Source of the DNA: Spirosoma spitsbergense DSM 19989
GTDB taxonomy: Bacteria > Bacteroidota > Bacteroidia > Cytophagales > Spirosomataceae
Reading direction: 5' to 3'
Length of the DNA: 64,000 nucleotides
Assembly: GCF_000374085.1 (NCBI RefSeq)
Contig: NZ_KB893581.1
Coordinates: 107,623 to 171,622, forward strand
In this document: positions 1-11,829 of the stretch, piece after piece
Layout: each line of letters begins with the position of its first letter
Numbering within the stretch: position 1 is the stretch's first letter
Program-made: the position numbers and the translations under genes
Notes under the pieces: model-generated
Told to the model about the DNA's origin: nothing
Database searches by the model: none
Seen by the model: only the letters and a program-made list of their open reading frames with translations

Positions 1-130
1 GGGCCTGAAAGAAGCCAAAGAATTGGTGGATAATGCGCCAAGACCAGTGAAAGAAGGCGTTGCTAAAGACGAAGCTGAATCACTCCGCAAGCAGCTTGAA
101 GATGCTGGTGCTGAAGTAGAAGTTAAGTAA
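1..130 (+). CDS. rplL: 50S ribosomal protein L7/L12, C-terminal part
   Basis: The reading frame open from base 2 gives 42 residues and a TAA stop. They read as the end of the L7/L12 C-terminal domain: [10 protein letters not shown], then an AP..VKEGV turn, a helix [10 protein letters not shown] and the final strand AEVEVK. The protein forms the ribosomal stalk that recruits translation GTPases. The position directly upstream of rpoB is the usual rplJL-rpoBC order. The 5' part lies outside the window. Confidence 0.94.
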   Translation, partial: GLKEAKELVDNAPRPVKEGVAKDEAESLRKQLEDAGAEVEVK

Positions 131-159
131 GCAGATAGCTCTTTCGCATATCGCTCCAA

Positions 160-194
160 CAGGAGAGGCCAGGCCAACGTCTGGTCTTTTCCTG
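160..194 (+). terminator. Hairpin between rplL and rpoB, possible attenuator
   Basis: CAGGAGAGGCCAG (160-172) pairs with CTGGTCTTTTCCTG (181-194) with one bulge and a few G-U or mismatch positions around an 8-base loop. Only a weak T run follows, so partial termination is more likely than a full stop. An attenuator between the ribosomal and polymerase genes is known from other bacteria; here it is inferred from position and fold. The rest of the 190-bp leader (195-320) is AT-rich with no further gene seen. Confidence 0.5.
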
Positions 195-320
195 TTTGGA
201 GAGTTTTTGTCTAAAGCACTTGCAAAAGACAAACTTTTTTTTATTGCATTATGTTGTTTATTTATTCCCCCTTAGGTCGGGTGACGCCCGGGGTTTGAAT
301 AACTACTTAGTTCGAGTGCC

Positions 321-3300
321 GTGGCAAATCTTCGCAACGCGCTCATTAAGAATCGGTTACGCACTAAACGAAGCACAATCTTGGCGACAAACGCGAAAAT
401 CAGTACCCGCAAAAATTTTGCGACGATTCAGCCAGTGATCGGGTATCCGGATTTTCTGGATATCCAGGTAAAATCCTTCAAAGATTTTTTCCAACTTGAC
501 ACCCCTTCCAGCGAACGCTCGGAAGAAGGACTATTCAAGGTTTTTCAGGAAAATTTCCCAATCTCCGACTCCCGTGAGAATTTCAAACTGGAGTTTATCG
601 ATTACCTGGTTGACCCCCCGAAATATTCGGTTGATGAATCCATTGACCGGGGTCTAACGTATTCGGTACCCCTGAAAGCCAAACTGCGACTTTCCAACAA
701 CGATCCTGACAACGAGGACTTTGAGACGATTGAGCAGGAAGTATTTCTGGGTAATATCCCCTATATGACCGAGAAAGGCTCGTTCGTCATTAATGGGGCA
801 GAACGGGTAATTGTATCCCAATTGCACCGTTCGCCGGGTGTATTCTTCTCAATGAGCAAGCATACAAACGGTACCAAACTTTACTCAGCGCGCATTATTC
901 CGTTCAAAGGCTCGTGGATTGAGTTTTCGACGGATGTGAACAATGTCATGTACGCGTACATTGACCGGAAAAAGAAATTCCCGGTAACGACGCTTCTACG
1001 GGCTATTGGTTTCGGTTCGGACAAAGACATTCTGGATCTATTCGGTCTGTCGGAAGAAGTACCGGCCACTCCTGCCAATCTGAAAAAAGCAATTGGCCGT
1101 CGGCTGGCGGCCCGGGTTCTGCGCACCTGGACGGAGGACTTTGTGGATGAAGATACGGGTGAAGTAGTGTCTATTAGCCGGAACGAAGTACTTCTGGAGC
1201 GCGATTCAGCTATTACAGCCGATGATATTGATGTTATTACAGAATCGGGGCAGAAGTCGGTCATCCTGCATAAGGAAGACATGAACATGGCCGATTACAA
1301 CATCATTTACAACACGCTGCAAAAGGACAGTTCCAATTCGGAGAAAGAAGCGGTAGAGCAAATCTATCGTCAGCTTCGGAATGCGGATGCTCCTGATGAG
1401 CAGACGGCACGCGAGATTATCCAGAGTCTGTTTTTCTCGGATAAACGGTACGACTTAGGCGATGTAGGCCGGTATCGTATCAACAAGAAACTCCAGCTCG
1501 ATATTTCGTCGGACATGAAGGTATTGACTACAGAAGACATAGTGTCTATTGTGAAGTATCTGATTGGTCTGATCAACTCGAAGGCCGTTGTCGATGATAT
1601 TGATCACCTGAGTAACCGGCGCGTCCGGACAGTAGGTGAACAGTTATATGCACAGTTTGGCGTGGGACTAGCCCGTATGGCCCGGACCATCAAAGAACGA
1701 ATGAACGTTCGGGACAACGAAGATTTCAAACCTGTTGACCTGATTAATGCCCGGACACTATCGTCCGTAATCAACTCGTTCTTCGGTACTAACCAGTTAT
1801 CGCAGTTCATGGACCAAACAAACCCACTGGCCGAAGTGACGCACAAGCGTCGTATGTCGGCACTAGGACCGGGTGGTCTATCGCGTGAGCGGGCAGGTTT
1901 TGAGGTTCGTGACGTACACTATACCCACTATGGTCGGTTATGTACTATTGAAACGCCGGAAGGGCCGAACATTGGGTTGATCTCATCGCTGTGTGTCTAT
2001 GCTAAAATCAACAGCATGGGCTTCATCGAAACACCGTATCGTATTATCGAAAACGGAAAAGTTGCGATGGATAAGCCAGTGATGTATCTGACTGCTGAAG
2101 AAGAGGATACCCACTACATTGCTCAGGCAAATGCGGGCATCGATAAGAAGGGAAATTTCCAGGTAGATCGCCTGAAAGCTCGTTTTGAAGGTGACTTCCC
2201 CATCGCGGAACCCGCAAACGTTACCTTCATGGATATTGCTCCCAACCAGATTGTGTCGGTGGCCGCATCCATGATTCCGTTCTTGGAGCATGACGATGCT
2301 AACCGCGCCCTGATGGGTTCGAACATGCAGCGTCAGGCCGTTCCATTACTTCGGCCCGAAGCCCCTATCGTGGGAACTGGTCTGGAAGGTCGTGTAGCGG
2401 TTGACTCCCGTACGCTGGTTATTGCCGAAGCAGACGGCGTCGTCGAACTGGTTGATTCTACCAAGATTGTAGTCAAATACAACCTCGACGAAGATGCCAT
2501 GGCTATTTCGTTTGATGAAGATCGGAAGACGTATAAACTGATCAAATTCCGCCGGACTAACCAGGACACATGTATTAACATCAAACCAACTGTGCTGAAA
2601 GGCCAGAAAGTAAAGAAAGGTGATGTACTGTGTGAAGGATATGCGACTCAGGCAGGTGAGTTGGCTTTGGGCCGGAACATGAAGGTTGCCTTTATGCCCT
2701 GGCAGGGATACAACTTTGAGGATGCTATTGTGATTTCGGAACGCGTAGTGCGGGAAGATATTTTCACATCCATTCACATTGAAGAGTTTGAACTGGAAGT
2801 ACGCGACACCAAACGGGGCGAAGAAGAGTTAACGTCTGAAATTCCGAACGTTAGCGAAGAAACCGTTAAGAACCTCGATGAGAATGGTATCGTTCGGGTT
2901 GGTACGGAAGTGAAAGAAGGTGACATTCTGATTGGTAAGATCACACCGAAGGGTGAAAGCGATCCAACACCTGAAGAAAAACTTCTTCGTGCCATCTTCG
3001 GCGATAAAGCCGGTGATGTGAAAGATGCGTCCAAGAAAGCGCCACCATCCCTGAAAGGAGTAGTTATCGACACCAAATTATTTGCCCGTCCTGCCAAAGA
3101 AGACCGGGGTAAGCATAAAGATGAGGTGAAAGCGCTGATGAAGAAGTACGGTCGTGAATTGAACGACTTCCGTACCCGAATGATCGACAAGACCGTTAAC
3201 TTACTCGATGGCAAAACTAGTGCTGGTGTTAAGCACAAATTTGGCGACGAAGTAGTGAGCAAAGGGGTGAAGTTCAGCCGTAAGAACATTACGGATAATC

Positions 3301-4250
3301 TCTTCCCTGATAAAAACGCTTACCGCGACGAAAGCAGTTATGCTGTACCTGAAGAAGCTAACCTACTGTCGGATTTGAATCTGGATAGTTGGACTGACGA
3401 CGAGAAGGCGAACGAGATGGTTATTGCGTTAGTGAAAAACTACAATAACCGTCGGAGTGAAATTTCGGGACGCTTCAAGCGCGAGCGGTTTACGCTCGAA
3501 GTGGGAGATGAACTACCTGCCGGTATTGTGAAACTAGCCAAAGTATATATCGCCAAGAAGCGTAAGCTGAAAGTGGGAGATAAAATGGCTGGTCGTCACG
3601 GTAACAAAGGTGTGGTTGCGCGGATTGTACGTGATGAAGACATGCCCTTCCTGGAAGATGGAACGAAAGTCGACATTGTGCTCAACCCCCTTGGCGTACC
3701 TAGCCGGATGAACCTCGGCCAGATTTACGAAACCGTACTAGCCTGGGCTGGTCAGAAACTTAACCGTAAGTATGCTACGCCAATTTTTGACGGAGCGACT
3801 GAACAGCAGGTAGCTGACGAACTGAATGAGGCTGAGTTGCCTTCTTTCGGCCGGACCTATCTCTACAACGGGCTGACTGGGGAGCGTTTTGATCAACCCG
3901 TTACGGTGGGAATCATTTATATGCTCAAACTCGGTCACTTAGTGGACGATAAGATGCACGCCCGTTCAATTGGACCTTACTCGCTCATCACACAGCAGCC
4001 GCTGGGTGGTAAAGCGCAGTTCGGTGGGCAGCGGTTTGGCGAGATGGAAGTGTGGGCGCTGGAAGCGTTCGGAGCGTCTAACATCCTGCAGGAAATTCTG
4101 ACCGTTAAATCCGATGACGTGGTTGGTCGTGCGAAGGCGTATGAAGCTATTGTGAAAGGTGAAAACCTGCCGAAGCCGAATATTCCGGAGTCGTTCAACG
4201 TACTCGTTCACGAATTGCGTGGTCTTGCCCTTGAAATTACATTAGAATAA
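321..4250 (+). CDS. rpoB: DNA-directed RNA polymerase subunit beta
   Basis: This is the beta subunit of RNA polymerase, cytoplasmic. The frame codes for about 1309 residues, within the Bacteroidota size range. Visible landmarks are [15 protein letters not shown] at the N terminus, the rifampicin pocket ([16 protein letters not shown] followed by SALGPGGL), the [11 protein letters not shown] segment, the [12 protein letters not shown] active-site region and a C terminus rich in [15 protein letters not shown]. Residues D498, H508 and S513 match E. coli D516, H526 and S531 and are unsubstituted, so no classic rifampicin-resistance change is seen there. The start is uncertain. GTG at 321 gives a basic 20-residue extension, while TTG at 381 would start with MATNAKIST, closer to the usual length of relatives. 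It is cotranscribed with rpoC, with a long inverted repeat between them. Confidence 0.97.
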   Translation: MANLRNALIKNRLRTKRSTILATNAKISTRKNFATIQPVIGYPDFLDIQVKSFKDFFQLDTPSSERSEEGLFKVFQENFPISDSRENFKLEFIDYLVDPPKYSVDESIDRGLTYSVPLKAKLRLSNNDPDNEDFETIEQEVFLGNIPYMTEKGSFVINGAERVIVSQLHRSPGVFFSMSKHTNGTKLYSARIIPFKGSWIEFSTDVNNVMYAYIDRKKKFPVTTLLRAIGFGSDKDILDLFGLSEEVPATPANLKKAIGRRLAARVLRTWTEDFVDEDTGEVVSISRNEVLLERDSAITADDIDVITESGQKSVILHKEDMNMADYNIIYNTLQKDSSNSEKEAVEQIYRQLRNADAPDEQTAREIIQSLFFSDKRYDLGDVGRYRINKKLQLDISSDMKVLTTEDIVSIVKYLIGLINSKAVVDDIDHLSNRRVRTVGEQLYAQFGVGLARMARTIKERMNVRDNEDFKPVDLINARTLSSVINSFFGTNQLSQFMDQTNPLAEVTHKRRMSALGPGGLSRERAGFEVRDVHYTHYGRLCTIETPEGPNIGLISSLCVYAKINSMGFIETPYRIIENGKVAMDKPVMYLTAEEEDTHYIAQANAGIDKKGNFQVDRLKARFEGDFPIAEPANVTFMDIAPNQIVSVAASMIPFLEHDDANRALMGSNMQRQAVPLLRPEAPIVGTGLEGRVAVDSRTLVIAEADGVVELVDSTKIVVKYNLDEDAMAISFDEDRKTYKLIKFRRTNQDTCINIKPTVLKGQKVKKGDVLCEGYATQAGELALGRNMKVAFMPWQGYNFEDAIVISERVVREDIFTSIHIEEFELEVRDTKRGEEELTSEIPNVSEETVKNLDENGIVRVGTEVKEGDILIGKITPKGESDPTPEEKLLRAIFGDKAGDVKDASKKAPPSLKGVVIDTKLFARPAKEDRGKHKDEVKALMKKYGRELNDFRTRMIDKTVNLLDGKTSAGVKHKFGDEVVSKGVKFSRKNITDNLFPDKNAYRDESSYAVPEEANLLSDLNLDSWTDDEKANEMVIALVKNYNNRRSEISGRFKRERFTLEVGDELPAGIVKLAKVYIAKKRKLKVGDKMAGRHGNKGVVARIVRDEDMPFLEDGTKVDIVLNPLGVPSRMNLGQIYETVLAWAGQKLNRKYATPIFDGATEQQVADELNEAELPSFGRTYLYNGLTGERFDQPVTVGIIYMLKLGHLVDDKMHARSIGPYSLITQQPLGGKAQFGGQRFGEMEVWALEAFGASNILQEILTVKSDDVVGRAKAYEAIVKGENLPKPNIPESFNVLVHELRGLALEITLE

Positions 4251-4258
4251 AGAGTAAT

Positions 4259-4339
4259 GGGAGAGAGGAGTTAGGAGTTAGTAGTGAGAATGTTGATGCG
4301 TCAGCCCTTCTCGCTCCTAACTCCCAACTCCTGACTCCT
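4259..4339. repeat. Long inverted repeat between rpoB and rpoC
   Basis: Left arm about 4259-4290 and right arm about 4308-4339, each 32 nt. They are built from the iterated word GGAGTTAG and its complement CTAACTCC. Most arm differences would be G-U pairs in RNA. It starts 8 nt after the rpoB stop and ends 27 nt before the rpoC start. It may act as an intercistronic stability or processing hairpin. It is one of several similar structures in this window. Confidence 0.65.
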
Positions 4340-4366
4340 CTTTTTCAAACCTATAATCTCCAACCA

Positions 4367-7300
4367 ATGTCGTTCAAAAAGAACAAGAAGCTCAACAGCG
4401 ACTTCCAGAGCGTAACAATCAGCCTGGCATCGCCGGAGTCTATTTTGGAGAGTTCCTACGGCGAAGTGACACAGCCGGAGACTATCAATTACCGGACCTA
4501 CAAACCCGAGATGGGCGGCTTGTTCTGCGAGCGCATTTTTGGGCCAGTAAAAGACTGGGAATGCCATTGCGGCAAATACAAACGGATACGCTACAAAGGC
4601 ATTATCTGCGACCGTTGTGGGGTAGAAGTAACCGAAAAGAAGGTTCGCCGGGAGCGCATGGGACACATCGAACTGGTGGTTCCTGTCGCGCATATCTGGT
4701 ACTTCCGTAGTCTGCCAAATAAAATTGGTTACCTGCTGGGACTTTCTACCAAGAAACTTGATCAGGTCATTTATTACGAGCGGTACGTAGTTGTTCAGCC
4801 CGGTGTGAAGGCAGAAGACGGTATCAATCAACTCGATTTTCTGACGGAAGACGAGTATCTGGACATCATTGACAAACTGCCGGGTACCAACCAGCACCTT
4901 GACGATAAAGACCCGAACAAATTCATCGCCAAGATGGGGGCTGAAGCGCTGGAAATGCTGTTGTCGCGGGTAGAACTCGACGAACTATCCTATTCTCTGC
5001 GTCACGCAGCGGCTACGGATACGTCGCAGCAGCGAAAGGCGGAAGCACTGAAACGCCTGAAGGTTGTTGAAGCATTCCGGGAAGCAAACGGTCGTATTGA
5101 AAACCGTCCTGAATGGATGGTGATCAAGATGGTCCCTGTTATTCCACCCGAACTTCGTCCACTTGTCCCCCTGGATGGTGGTCGTTTTGCCACGTCCGAT
5201 TTGAATGACCTGTATCGTCGGGTTATCATCCGGAACAACCGTTTGAAACGGCTTATCGAAATCAAAGCACCTGAAGTAATTCTCCGTAATGAAAAACGGA
5301 TGTTACAGGAAGCTGTCGATTCGCTCTTCGATAACTCGCGTAAAGTAAACGCCGTTCGTTCGGAAGGAAACCGGGCACTGAAATCGCTTTCTGACATGCT
5401 GAAAGGTAAGCAGGGGCGTTTCCGGCAGAACCTGCTTGGTAAGCGTGTCGACTATTCAGGTCGTTCGGTTATCGTGGTTGGTCCTGAATTGAAACTGCAC
5501 GAGTGCGGATTGCCTAAAGACATGGCGGCTGAGTTGTTCAAGCCGTTCGTTATTCGCAAACTCATTGAGCGGGGTATCGTTAAAACGGTAAAATCGGCCA
5601 AGAAAATCGTTGACCGGAAAGACCCTGTTATCTGGGACATTCTGGAAAACGTGTTGAAAGGTCACCCGGTTCTCCTAAACCGTGCTCCAACGCTTCACCG
5701 GTTAGGTATTCAGGCATTCCAGCCGAAACTGATCGAGGGAAAGGCTATTCAGTTACACCCACTCGTCTGTACCGCCTTCAACGCTGACTTTGATGGTGAC
5801 CAGATGGCGGTTCACGTTCCACTGGGACAGGAAGCCGTACTGGAAGCCTCTCTGCTGATGCTGGCGTCGCACAATATTCTGAACCCTGCCAACGGTGCGC
5901 CAATTACGGTACCATCGCAGGACATGGTATTGGGACTATACTACGTGACTAAAGGCCGTAAGAGCATTCCTGAGTACCCAATTGCGGGCGAAGGCATGAC
6001 GTTCTACGGCACCGAAGAAGTAGTTATCGGTATCAATGAAGGTAAAGTCTCCAAGCACGCCAATATTAAGTGCCGGGTGAAAGTTCGGGATGAAAATGGC
6101 GAACTTGTTTTTAAAATTATCGATACGGTAGCTGGTCGGTTGTTATTCAACCAGGCAGTTCCCGAAGAAGTTGGCTACATTAATGAGTTGCTGACGAAGA
6201 AGAAGCTTCAGCAAATCATTGCGCTGATCTTCAAAATTTCGGGTGGTGCCCGGACGGCTCAGTTCCTGGACGAAATTAAGGAACTTGGTTTCCAGATGGC
6301 GTTCAAAGGCGGTCTATCAATCGGTCTTAGTGACGTTATGATTCCTGAAGCAAAGCAGGGTCTGGTTGATGAAGCGAAGGCGGAAGTACAGACTGTCTGG
6401 GATAATTACCTGATGGGTCTGATTACAGAGAACGAGCGTTACAACCAGGTAATTGATATCTGGACCCGTGTAAATTCCCGTCTGACCGAGACGCTGATGA
6501 AGCAACTCGAAGCAGATCAGGGTGGTTTCAACTCCATCTATATGATGATGCACTCCGGCGCGCGTGGTTCCAGAGAGCAAATCCGTCAGTTGGGTGGTAT
6601 GCGTGGTCTGATGGCCAAGCCGCAGAAAAACCTGCAGGGCTCGGTTGGTGAGATTATTGAAAACCCAATTCTGTCGAACTTCAAAGAAGGACTCGACGTA
6701 CTCGAGTACTTTATCTCGACACACGGTGCCCGGAAAGGTTTGGCCGATACGGCGTTGAAAACTGCCGATGCTGGTTATCTGACCCGTCGTTTGCACGACG
6801 TAGCACAGGATGTTATCATCAGTGAAGACGACTGCGGCACATTACGTGGCCTGCAGGTGTCAGCACTGAAAGACAATGAAGATATAGTTGAGCCACTATC
6901 GGAGCGTATCCTTGGCCGTACAACGGTTCACGACATTTATGATCCGCTCTCGAAGGAGTTGATCATGGAAGCCGGTGAACTGGTAACGGAAGAAGTAGCC
7001 GCTCGGATTGACGAAACAAGCATCGAAACGGTGGAAATTCGGTCGGTGTTAACGTGTGAATCCCGTCAGGGTGTTTGTGCGAAATGTTACGGACGTAACC
7101 TGGCATCGGGCCGTATGGTTGATATTGGAGAGGCAGTTGGCGTAATTGCCTCGCAATCCATTGGTGAGCCTGGCACACAGTTGACACTTCGTACCTTCCA
7201 CGTGGGTGGTACAGCGTCTAACATTGCGGTTGATGCGTCTATCAAAGCTAAATTCGACGGACTCATTGAGTTTGAAGAAATGCGGACGGTGTCTTCGGAA

Positions 7301-8716
7301 GATGCAGAAGGTAATCCTCAAACGATTGTAATGGGTCGTTCGGGTGAGGTTCGGATTGTTAATCCAAATGACCGTAACGTTATACTCATCAGCAACAACG
7401 TTCCTTACGGGGCATTCCTGCGGGTGAAAGATGGTGATACGGTGAAAAAAGGTGACGATATATGTGCCTGGGATCCTTATAACGCCGTTATTCTGTCGGA
7501 ATTGACAGGTACGCTGAATTTCGATGCCATTGAAGATGGTATTACCTATCGCGAAGAATTTGATGAGCAAACTGGCTTCCAGGAGAAGGTAATCATCGAA
7601 ACACGTGATAAAGCGAAGAACCCAGCCATTGTTGTACAGGGAACCACGACGCTGACGCTTCACCTACCCGATAATGACGGAGGTCCGTTGCAGAAGAGTT
7701 ATAACCTACCCGTTGGCTCACGCCTGGTGGTGAAGGAAGGACAGAAAATCAAGGCTGGTCAACCGCTGGCAAAGATTCCACGTAACGTAGGTAAAACCCG
7801 TGATATTACGGGTGGTCTGCCACGGGTAACGGAATTGTTCGAAGCCCGGAACCCATCCAATCCAGCCGTGGTAAGCGAAATTGATGGTGTGGTAACCTAT
7901 GGTGCCATTAAGCGTGGTAACCGCGAAATCTTTATCGAGTCGAGAGACGGCACGAAGAAGAAATATCTGGTGCCTCTGTCGAAGTTTATCCTGGTACAGG
8001 ACAATGACTTTGTACGGGCCGGTGCACCGCTGTCTGACGGCGCCATTACACCAAGCGACATTCTGGCTATCAAAGGCCCAACTGCCGTTCAGGAGTATCT
8101 GGTGAATGAAATTCAGGAAGTATACCGTCTACAGGGCGTTAAAATCAACGATAAGCACATTGAAGCCATCGTGCGGCAAATGATGCAGAAAGTTGAGATC
8201 ATCGACTCTGGTGACACCAACTTCCTGGAAGGACAAGTGGTAGATAAGTGGGCATTCCGGGAAGAAAACGACAAAGTACTCGATGCTAAAGTCGTTATGG
8301 AAGCTGGTGAGTCACCCAATTTCAAACCAGGTATGATCGTTACGAGCCGTCAGCTTCGGGATGAGAATTCGGGTCTGAAACGCCGTGACATGGCACTGGT
8401 GACCGTTCGTGACGCCATGGCAGCCGTTTCGCAACCAACGTTGATGGGTATCACTCAGTCATCGTTAGGTACGGACAGTTTCATCTCGGCTGCTTCTTTC
8501 CAGGAAACAACGAAAGTATTGAGCGAAGCTTCGATTCGGGGTAAGCGCGATACGCTCGACGGCCTGAAAGAGAACGTGATCGTTGGTCATCTGATTCCGG
8601 CTGGTACGGGTATCCGCCACTATCAGAATGCAATCGTCGGTTCGAAGGAAGAACTGGAAATAGTAACTGAATCGCGTGAGTCATTTGCCCGCAGTAAGAA
8701 ACGGGCGACGGTCTAA
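4367..8716 (+). CDS. rpoC: DNA-directed RNA polymerase subunit beta'
   Basis: This is the largest RNA polymerase subunit, 1449 residues. The N-terminal zinc site is C66-x-C68 and C81-x2-C84. The catalytic Mg-binding loop NADFDGDQM has the three aspartates D474, D476 and D478. The second zinc site includes C..CAKC near residue 900, with an upstream Cys in EDDCGTLRG near 823. The bridge-helix and trigger-loop region reads [18 protein letters not shown]. The C terminus ends [13 protein letters not shown] at 4367 is the only sensible start. It follows rpoB in the same operon and ends at a strong terminator. Confidence 0.98.
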   Translation: MSFKKNKKLNSDFQSVTISLASPESILESSYGEVTQPETINYRTYKPEMGGLFCERIFGPVKDWECHCGKYKRIRYKGIICDRCGVEVTEKKVRRERMGHIELVVPVAHIWYFRSLPNKIGYLLGLSTKKLDQVIYYERYVVVQPGVKAEDGINQLDFLTEDEYLDIIDKLPGTNQHLDDKDPNKFIAKMGAEALEMLLSRVELDELSYSLRHAAATDTSQQRKAEALKRLKVVEAFREANGRIENRPEWMVIKMVPVIPPELRPLVPLDGGRFATSDLNDLYRRVIIRNNRLKRLIEIKAPEVILRNEKRMLQEAVDSLFDNSRKVNAVRSEGNRALKSLSDMLKGKQGRFRQNLLGKRVDYSGRSVIVVGPELKLHECGLPKDMAAELFKPFVIRKLIERGIVKTVKSAKKIVDRKDPVIWDILENVLKGHPVLLNRAPTLHRLGIQAFQPKLIEGKAIQLHPLVCTAFNADFDGDQMAVHVPLGQEAVLEASLLMLASHNILNPANGAPITVPSQDMVLGLYYVTKGRKSIPEYPIAGEGMTFYGTEEVVIGINEGKVSKHANIKCRVKVRDENGELVFKIIDTVAGRLLFNQAVPEEVGYINELLTKKKLQQIIALIFKISGGARTAQFLDEIKELGFQMAFKGGLSIGLSDVMIPEAKQGLVDEAKAEVQTVWDNYLMGLITENERYNQVIDIWTRVNSRLTETLMKQLEADQGGFNSIYMMMHSGARGSREQIRQLGGMRGLMAKPQKNLQGSVGEIIENPILSNFKEGLDVLEYFISTHGARKGLADTALKTADAGYLTRRLHDVAQDVIISEDDCGTLRGLQVSALKDNEDIVEPLSERILGRTTVHDIYDPLSKELIMEAGELVTEEVAARIDETSIETVEIRSVLTCESRQGVCAKCYGRNLASGRMVDIGEAVGVIASQSIGEPGTQLTLRTFHVGGTASNIAVDASIKAKFDGLIEFEEMRTVSSEDAEGNPQTIVMGRSGEVRIVNPNDRNVILISNNVPYGAFLRVKDGDTVKKGDDICAWDPYNAVILSELTGTLNFDAIEDGITYREEFDEQTGFQEKVIIETRDKAKNPAIVVQGTTTLTLHLPDNDGGPLQKSYNLPVGSRLVVKEGQKIKAGQPLAKIPRNVGKTRDITGGLPRVTELFEARNPSNPAVVSEIDGVVTYGAIKRGNREIFIESRDGTKKKYLVPLSKFILVQDNDFVRAGAPLSDGAITPSDILAIKGPTAVQEYLVNEIQEVYRLQGVKINDKHIEAIVRQMMQKVEIIDSGDTNFLEGQVVDKWAFREENDKVLDAKVVMEAGESPNFKPGMIVTSRQLRDENSGLKRRDMALVTVRDAMAAVSQPTLMGITQSSLGTDSFISAASFQETTKVLSEASIRGKRDTLDGLKENVIVGHLIPAGTGIRHYQNAIVGSKEELEIVTESRESFARSKKRATV

Positions 8717-8734
8717 GCGTCGAATCAAGCGTAC

Positions 8735-8772
8735 AAAAAACGCCCCGGTCAGTGATGACCGGGGCGTTTTTT
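8735..8772. terminator. Bidirectional terminator after rpoC
   Basis: AAAAAACGCCCCGGTCA (8735-8751) and its exact complement (8756-8772) enclose the loop GTGA. The stem is 17 bp and GC-rich, with six T on the far side of the core. The A run on the near side gives an equivalent T run on the minus strand, so the element can also stop the convergent TonB receptor gene that ends at 8798. Confidence 0.94.
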
Positions 8773-8797
8773 ATTGGGAACTAAGTAGTCTCTAAAC

Positions 8798-11623
8798 TCA
8801 CTTGAACAAGTCATCAAACGTAACACTCAGGTAGTAAAGACCACCGATCTGGGCTAATCCGTATCCCTGAGCGTAGTATTTGTTGAGAATATTTGTCCCG
8901 CCCAATTTTATCACTGATTTCAGAAGGGGCATTTTGTAAGATACCTGCGCATCCAGGCTGCTCCAGGAAGGCAGCCAGACATCCCCCGCCGTGATTTCCT
9001 GCTCGTACCACATTCTGTCTGTCCACCGGAAGGAGACAAAAGCCCCAAGTCGGGTAGTCAGTTGCGGATTCTCAAGTGAAACGGTATACCTGTTTTCGGG
9101 TGAGTTAAAGTAGTTACGCCCTTTTTTCAGTACCTCACTATCGCTCATTTTACGTTTAACGATGGAATTACCTGCGTTATCATTGATGATGGCCCCCTGT
9201 GTATTACGAAGCGTGACCGTACCAACCTGATGGGCATAATTACCACTCAGCGTAAACCCACGACTTATGTTGTACGTCCCTCCTATCGCCCAGCCATCAA
9301 CGAAAATATCGTTCGAGCTATTAGTGCTGATTTGCAGCGTGCGGTAGGCATTCGTTGTGAAATCGGTTAGCTGTCCGTTAGTGGGCTGGTACACCGTTTG
9401 AGTCGATATGAAACCGGAGTAGTAGCTATGGAAATAGAGCGCATCTACCGATAGCTTATTCCAAAGCAGTGCCTTATACCCTACTTCCCAAGTTTTAAGC
9501 TGCTCCGTCTGGATAGGTGACGGGGTGTAACTGCTATTTTGAAGCTGCTCTGCCGAAATACGCCCTTCCCTGAAAGCTTTTACATCGCTCTCCAGATAGG
9601 CAGGGTTTAAAAACAGCATAGCCGCCTGTGAAGCAACGGGCAAACCGCCCACTTCACCCGACCTACTCATTGCCGGCGAAGCGAAAAGCTGCCCCGGCAC
9701 GGGGTTATGAAAGGCCGATTGCCAGGATGCCCGAAAGTGATGCTGTTTTAGACTGACTACTGCCGACGCTCTGGGTGAAAAGACACCTTTCAGGTACTGA
9801 TTTTTATCGTATCGCACAACCACCGTAGGCTTCACCGTTAAAGAAGACCCCACAGCAATTTCCCTCGAAGCCTGTATGTAGCCACCATATTCGTTGATAC
9901 TATATTCCGTTCCATCGGGCTTCAGGGCGAAAAGTGTTCCACCCGTGTTGAGCGCGTATTGACGCATACTACCGCCTACTACAACATCTGCGACCTGAAC
10001 AATACCGGTTAAATTATACATACCCTCGTAATGCCAAAGAGCCGAATTATCGCGAAAACGGGTTCCTCGAATACCTCCGTAACCCGGAACGGAATCGGTA
10101 TTATAGGTAGTTGAAAATAGATCGCGAACAAAATTGAATTGTCCCGAACCCGGTATATAGCGATTCCGGTCGGCGGTAGCACGGGATTCACCTACGGTCA
10201 CCTTATTCTCTACGTAAACCTGACCAAACTCAGCCGCCCACTGTCCCAGCGATTTCCAGCTATTATTAATGTCGACAGCCGTAAGGCCTATATTCCAGCC
10301 TTCTGCTTTTTGCTGGGTCGTGTAGGCACGCAGAAAAAAATTATCACCGCGTATTTCGGCCTTAACCTGATGTCGTTGATAATCAGGAATATATTCCCGA
10401 AAATTTGCCGTGCGAATAAAGTTTCCGTTACCGTAATACCAGCCTACCGATGCCTCAATATTACCCGGCAACCGGTAATTCAGCAACGCGTCAGCCCGGT
10501 TGTTGAAGGTCTTCCCATGCTGTCCAATCAAATCAACTTCGGTATAACCCGTCCTGGTTACCAGCTTGTTTTGTAGAAGCACATTGGCATAATTAGCGGG
10601 AAAAGTGTATGCGCTACCCGCACCGATGAACTCGTCGCCATAGCGATTGACTCCGTCATACTGGAAATTCACATTAGGATTATTATTAGGCTGATAGCCA
10701 GCAGTTCGGTCACGAGTTTGCCTATCATCGTAATTGTCAGCAATAAAATCCGTGGCATCCAGCCGCTGAAAATTTACTTTGAATGCCAGCCGTTCGTTTA
10801 ATTCACGCGCATACCGAATGGAGAAGTCCCGGTACGGTTTGGGGCCGGAACCCGCTTTCCCAACATTATTTACCCCACCTATTGCCCGCACACTTAGCCC
10901 CTGATACGTAAACGGGTTTTTACTTGAGGTAAGCATTACCCCCTGCTCAGCATCGGGTCCGTAAAGGGCCGATGCTGCCCCCGCAACAAGTTCGATATGT
11001 TCGACATCCAAATCAGGAATACCCGCCACAGTGCCAAACCCAAACCCCAAACCCGGCGAACGGTTATCCATGCCATCATTCAGTTGCAGAAAACGACTGT
11101 TAGCAGTAGACCCAAACCCCCGCAGGTTCACGGATTGAAATGTTAGACTCTGGGTCATCAAGTCAACACCCTTGACGTAATGGAGCGCGCCGAACGGGCT
11201 AACTGCCGGTACTTGCTGAAACTGGGTAGTATTGAGTTTTTCTACAGTCAGGGGAGCTTTCTGAATAGCCTCTTCTACCCGGCTGGCAACCACCACCCCA
11301 TCATTCGCAGAGGCATGAACAATTTTCCGGCTGAGTTCTACAACAATGTGGCGAAAGTTATTTCCCCTCACCTGCACATTTTTTTGCTGATACCCAATGA
11401 ACGACACGCTGATAGTTAGTGGAAGTTCACCCGTAGCCCGTAAAGTAAATTGCCCGTCATCCTGTGTTATTGTACCGGTATTTGTATTTCTGATAACGAT
11501 GGTTACACCTGCCAGAGGTTGCTCTTTTTCGTCAGTGACAATACCAGCAAGGTTTATCTGTGCCTGGGTTTTCAATACACCCAACCACACAAAGAAGAGC
11601 AATAGAGGGATGCGTTTGCGCAT
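8798..11623 (-). CDS. TonB-dependent outer-membrane receptor with carboxypeptidase-regulatory-like domain
   Basis: The protein has 941 residues. A signal peptide (MRKRIPLLLFFVWLGVLKTQAQ) precedes a carboxypeptidase-regulatory-like domain of about 75 residues (AGVTIVIRNTNTGTITQDDG). A TonB plug follows (from about residue 108, VVVASRVEEA, to RFLQLNDGMDNR and GAASALYGP), then a long beta-barrel ending in a strand that closes YYLSVTFDDLFK. Such receptors take up siderophores, vitamins, glycans or peptides across the outer membrane using TonB energy. No SusD-like partner lies beside it, so a glycan role is not supported and the substrate is unknown. It is a paralogue of the next gene upstream on the same strand (start 14688), with the same plug wording. 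The 206-bp gap and a terminator candidate between them suggest separate transcripts. Confidence 0.9.
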   Translation of the reverse strand: MRKRIPLLLFFVWLGVLKTQAQINLAGIVTDEKEQPLAGVTIVIRNTNTGTITQDDGQFTLRATGELPLTISVSFIGYQQKNVQVRGNNFRHIVVELSRKIVHASANDGVVVASRVEEAIQKAPLTVEKLNTTQFQQVPAVSPFGALHYVKGVDLMTQSLTFQSVNLRGFGSTANSRFLQLNDGMDNRSPGLGFGFGTVAGIPDLDVEHIELVAGAASALYGPDAEQGVMLTSSKNPFTYQGLSVRAIGGVNNVGKAGSGPKPYRDFSIRYARELNERLAFKVNFQRLDATDFIADNYDDRQTRDRTAGYQPNNNPNVNFQYDGVNRYGDEFIGAGSAYTFPANYANVLLQNKLVTRTGYTEVDLIGQHGKTFNNRADALLNYRLPGNIEASVGWYYGNGNFIRTANFREYIPDYQRHQVKAEIRGDNFFLRAYTTQQKAEGWNIGLTAVDINNSWKSLGQWAAEFGQVYVENKVTVGESRATADRNRYIPGSGQFNFVRDLFSTTYNTDSVPGYGGIRGTRFRDNSALWHYEGMYNLTGIVQVADVVVGGSMRQYALNTGGTLFALKPDGTEYSINEYGGYIQASREIAVGSSLTVKPTVVVRYDKNQYLKGVFSPRASAVVSLKQHHFRASWQSAFHNPVPGQLFASPAMSRSGEVGGLPVASQAAMLFLNPAYLESDVKAFREGRISAEQLQNSSYTPSPIQTEQLKTWEVGYKALLWNKLSVDALYFHSYYSGFISTQTVYQPTNGQLTDFTTNAYRTLQISTNSSNDIFVDGWAIGGTYNISRGFTLSGNYAHQVGTVTLRNTQGAIINDNAGNSIVKRKMSDSEVLKKGRNYFNSPENRYTVSLENPQLTTRLGAFVSFRWTDRMWYEQEITAGDVWLPSWSSLDAQVSYKMPLLKSVIKLGGTNILNKYYAQGYGLAQIGGLYYLSVTFDDLFK

Positions 11624-11675
11624 AAATACATAATTGAGTCGGTAATGCCCTATGTAGTGTTAAGCTAACTACCGT

Positions 11676-11723
11676 AAAAACGGAGAAACTGTTTGCGTAC
11701 CATCTCATAACGCAGACAGTTTC
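11676..11723 (-). terminator. Terminator candidate after the upstream TonB receptor gene
   Basis: GAAACTGTTTGCGT (11685-11698) and ACGCAGACAGTTTC (11710-11723) pair over 14 bp with a single G-U, with an 11-nt loop. Read on the minus strand, the stem is followed after a few bases by TTTTT (11676-11680). It would end the transcript of the receptor that stops at 11830. Confidence 0.6.
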
Positions 11724-11829
11724 TACAAATTCAAAAAACTTTCGTCTACTCTTTGACTCTTCCATTATATTTTCGTTGCCAGGGCTGGTATTCCTGTTAA
11801 TTACCCCTGTTTAGTCAGCGTCAGGCAAC

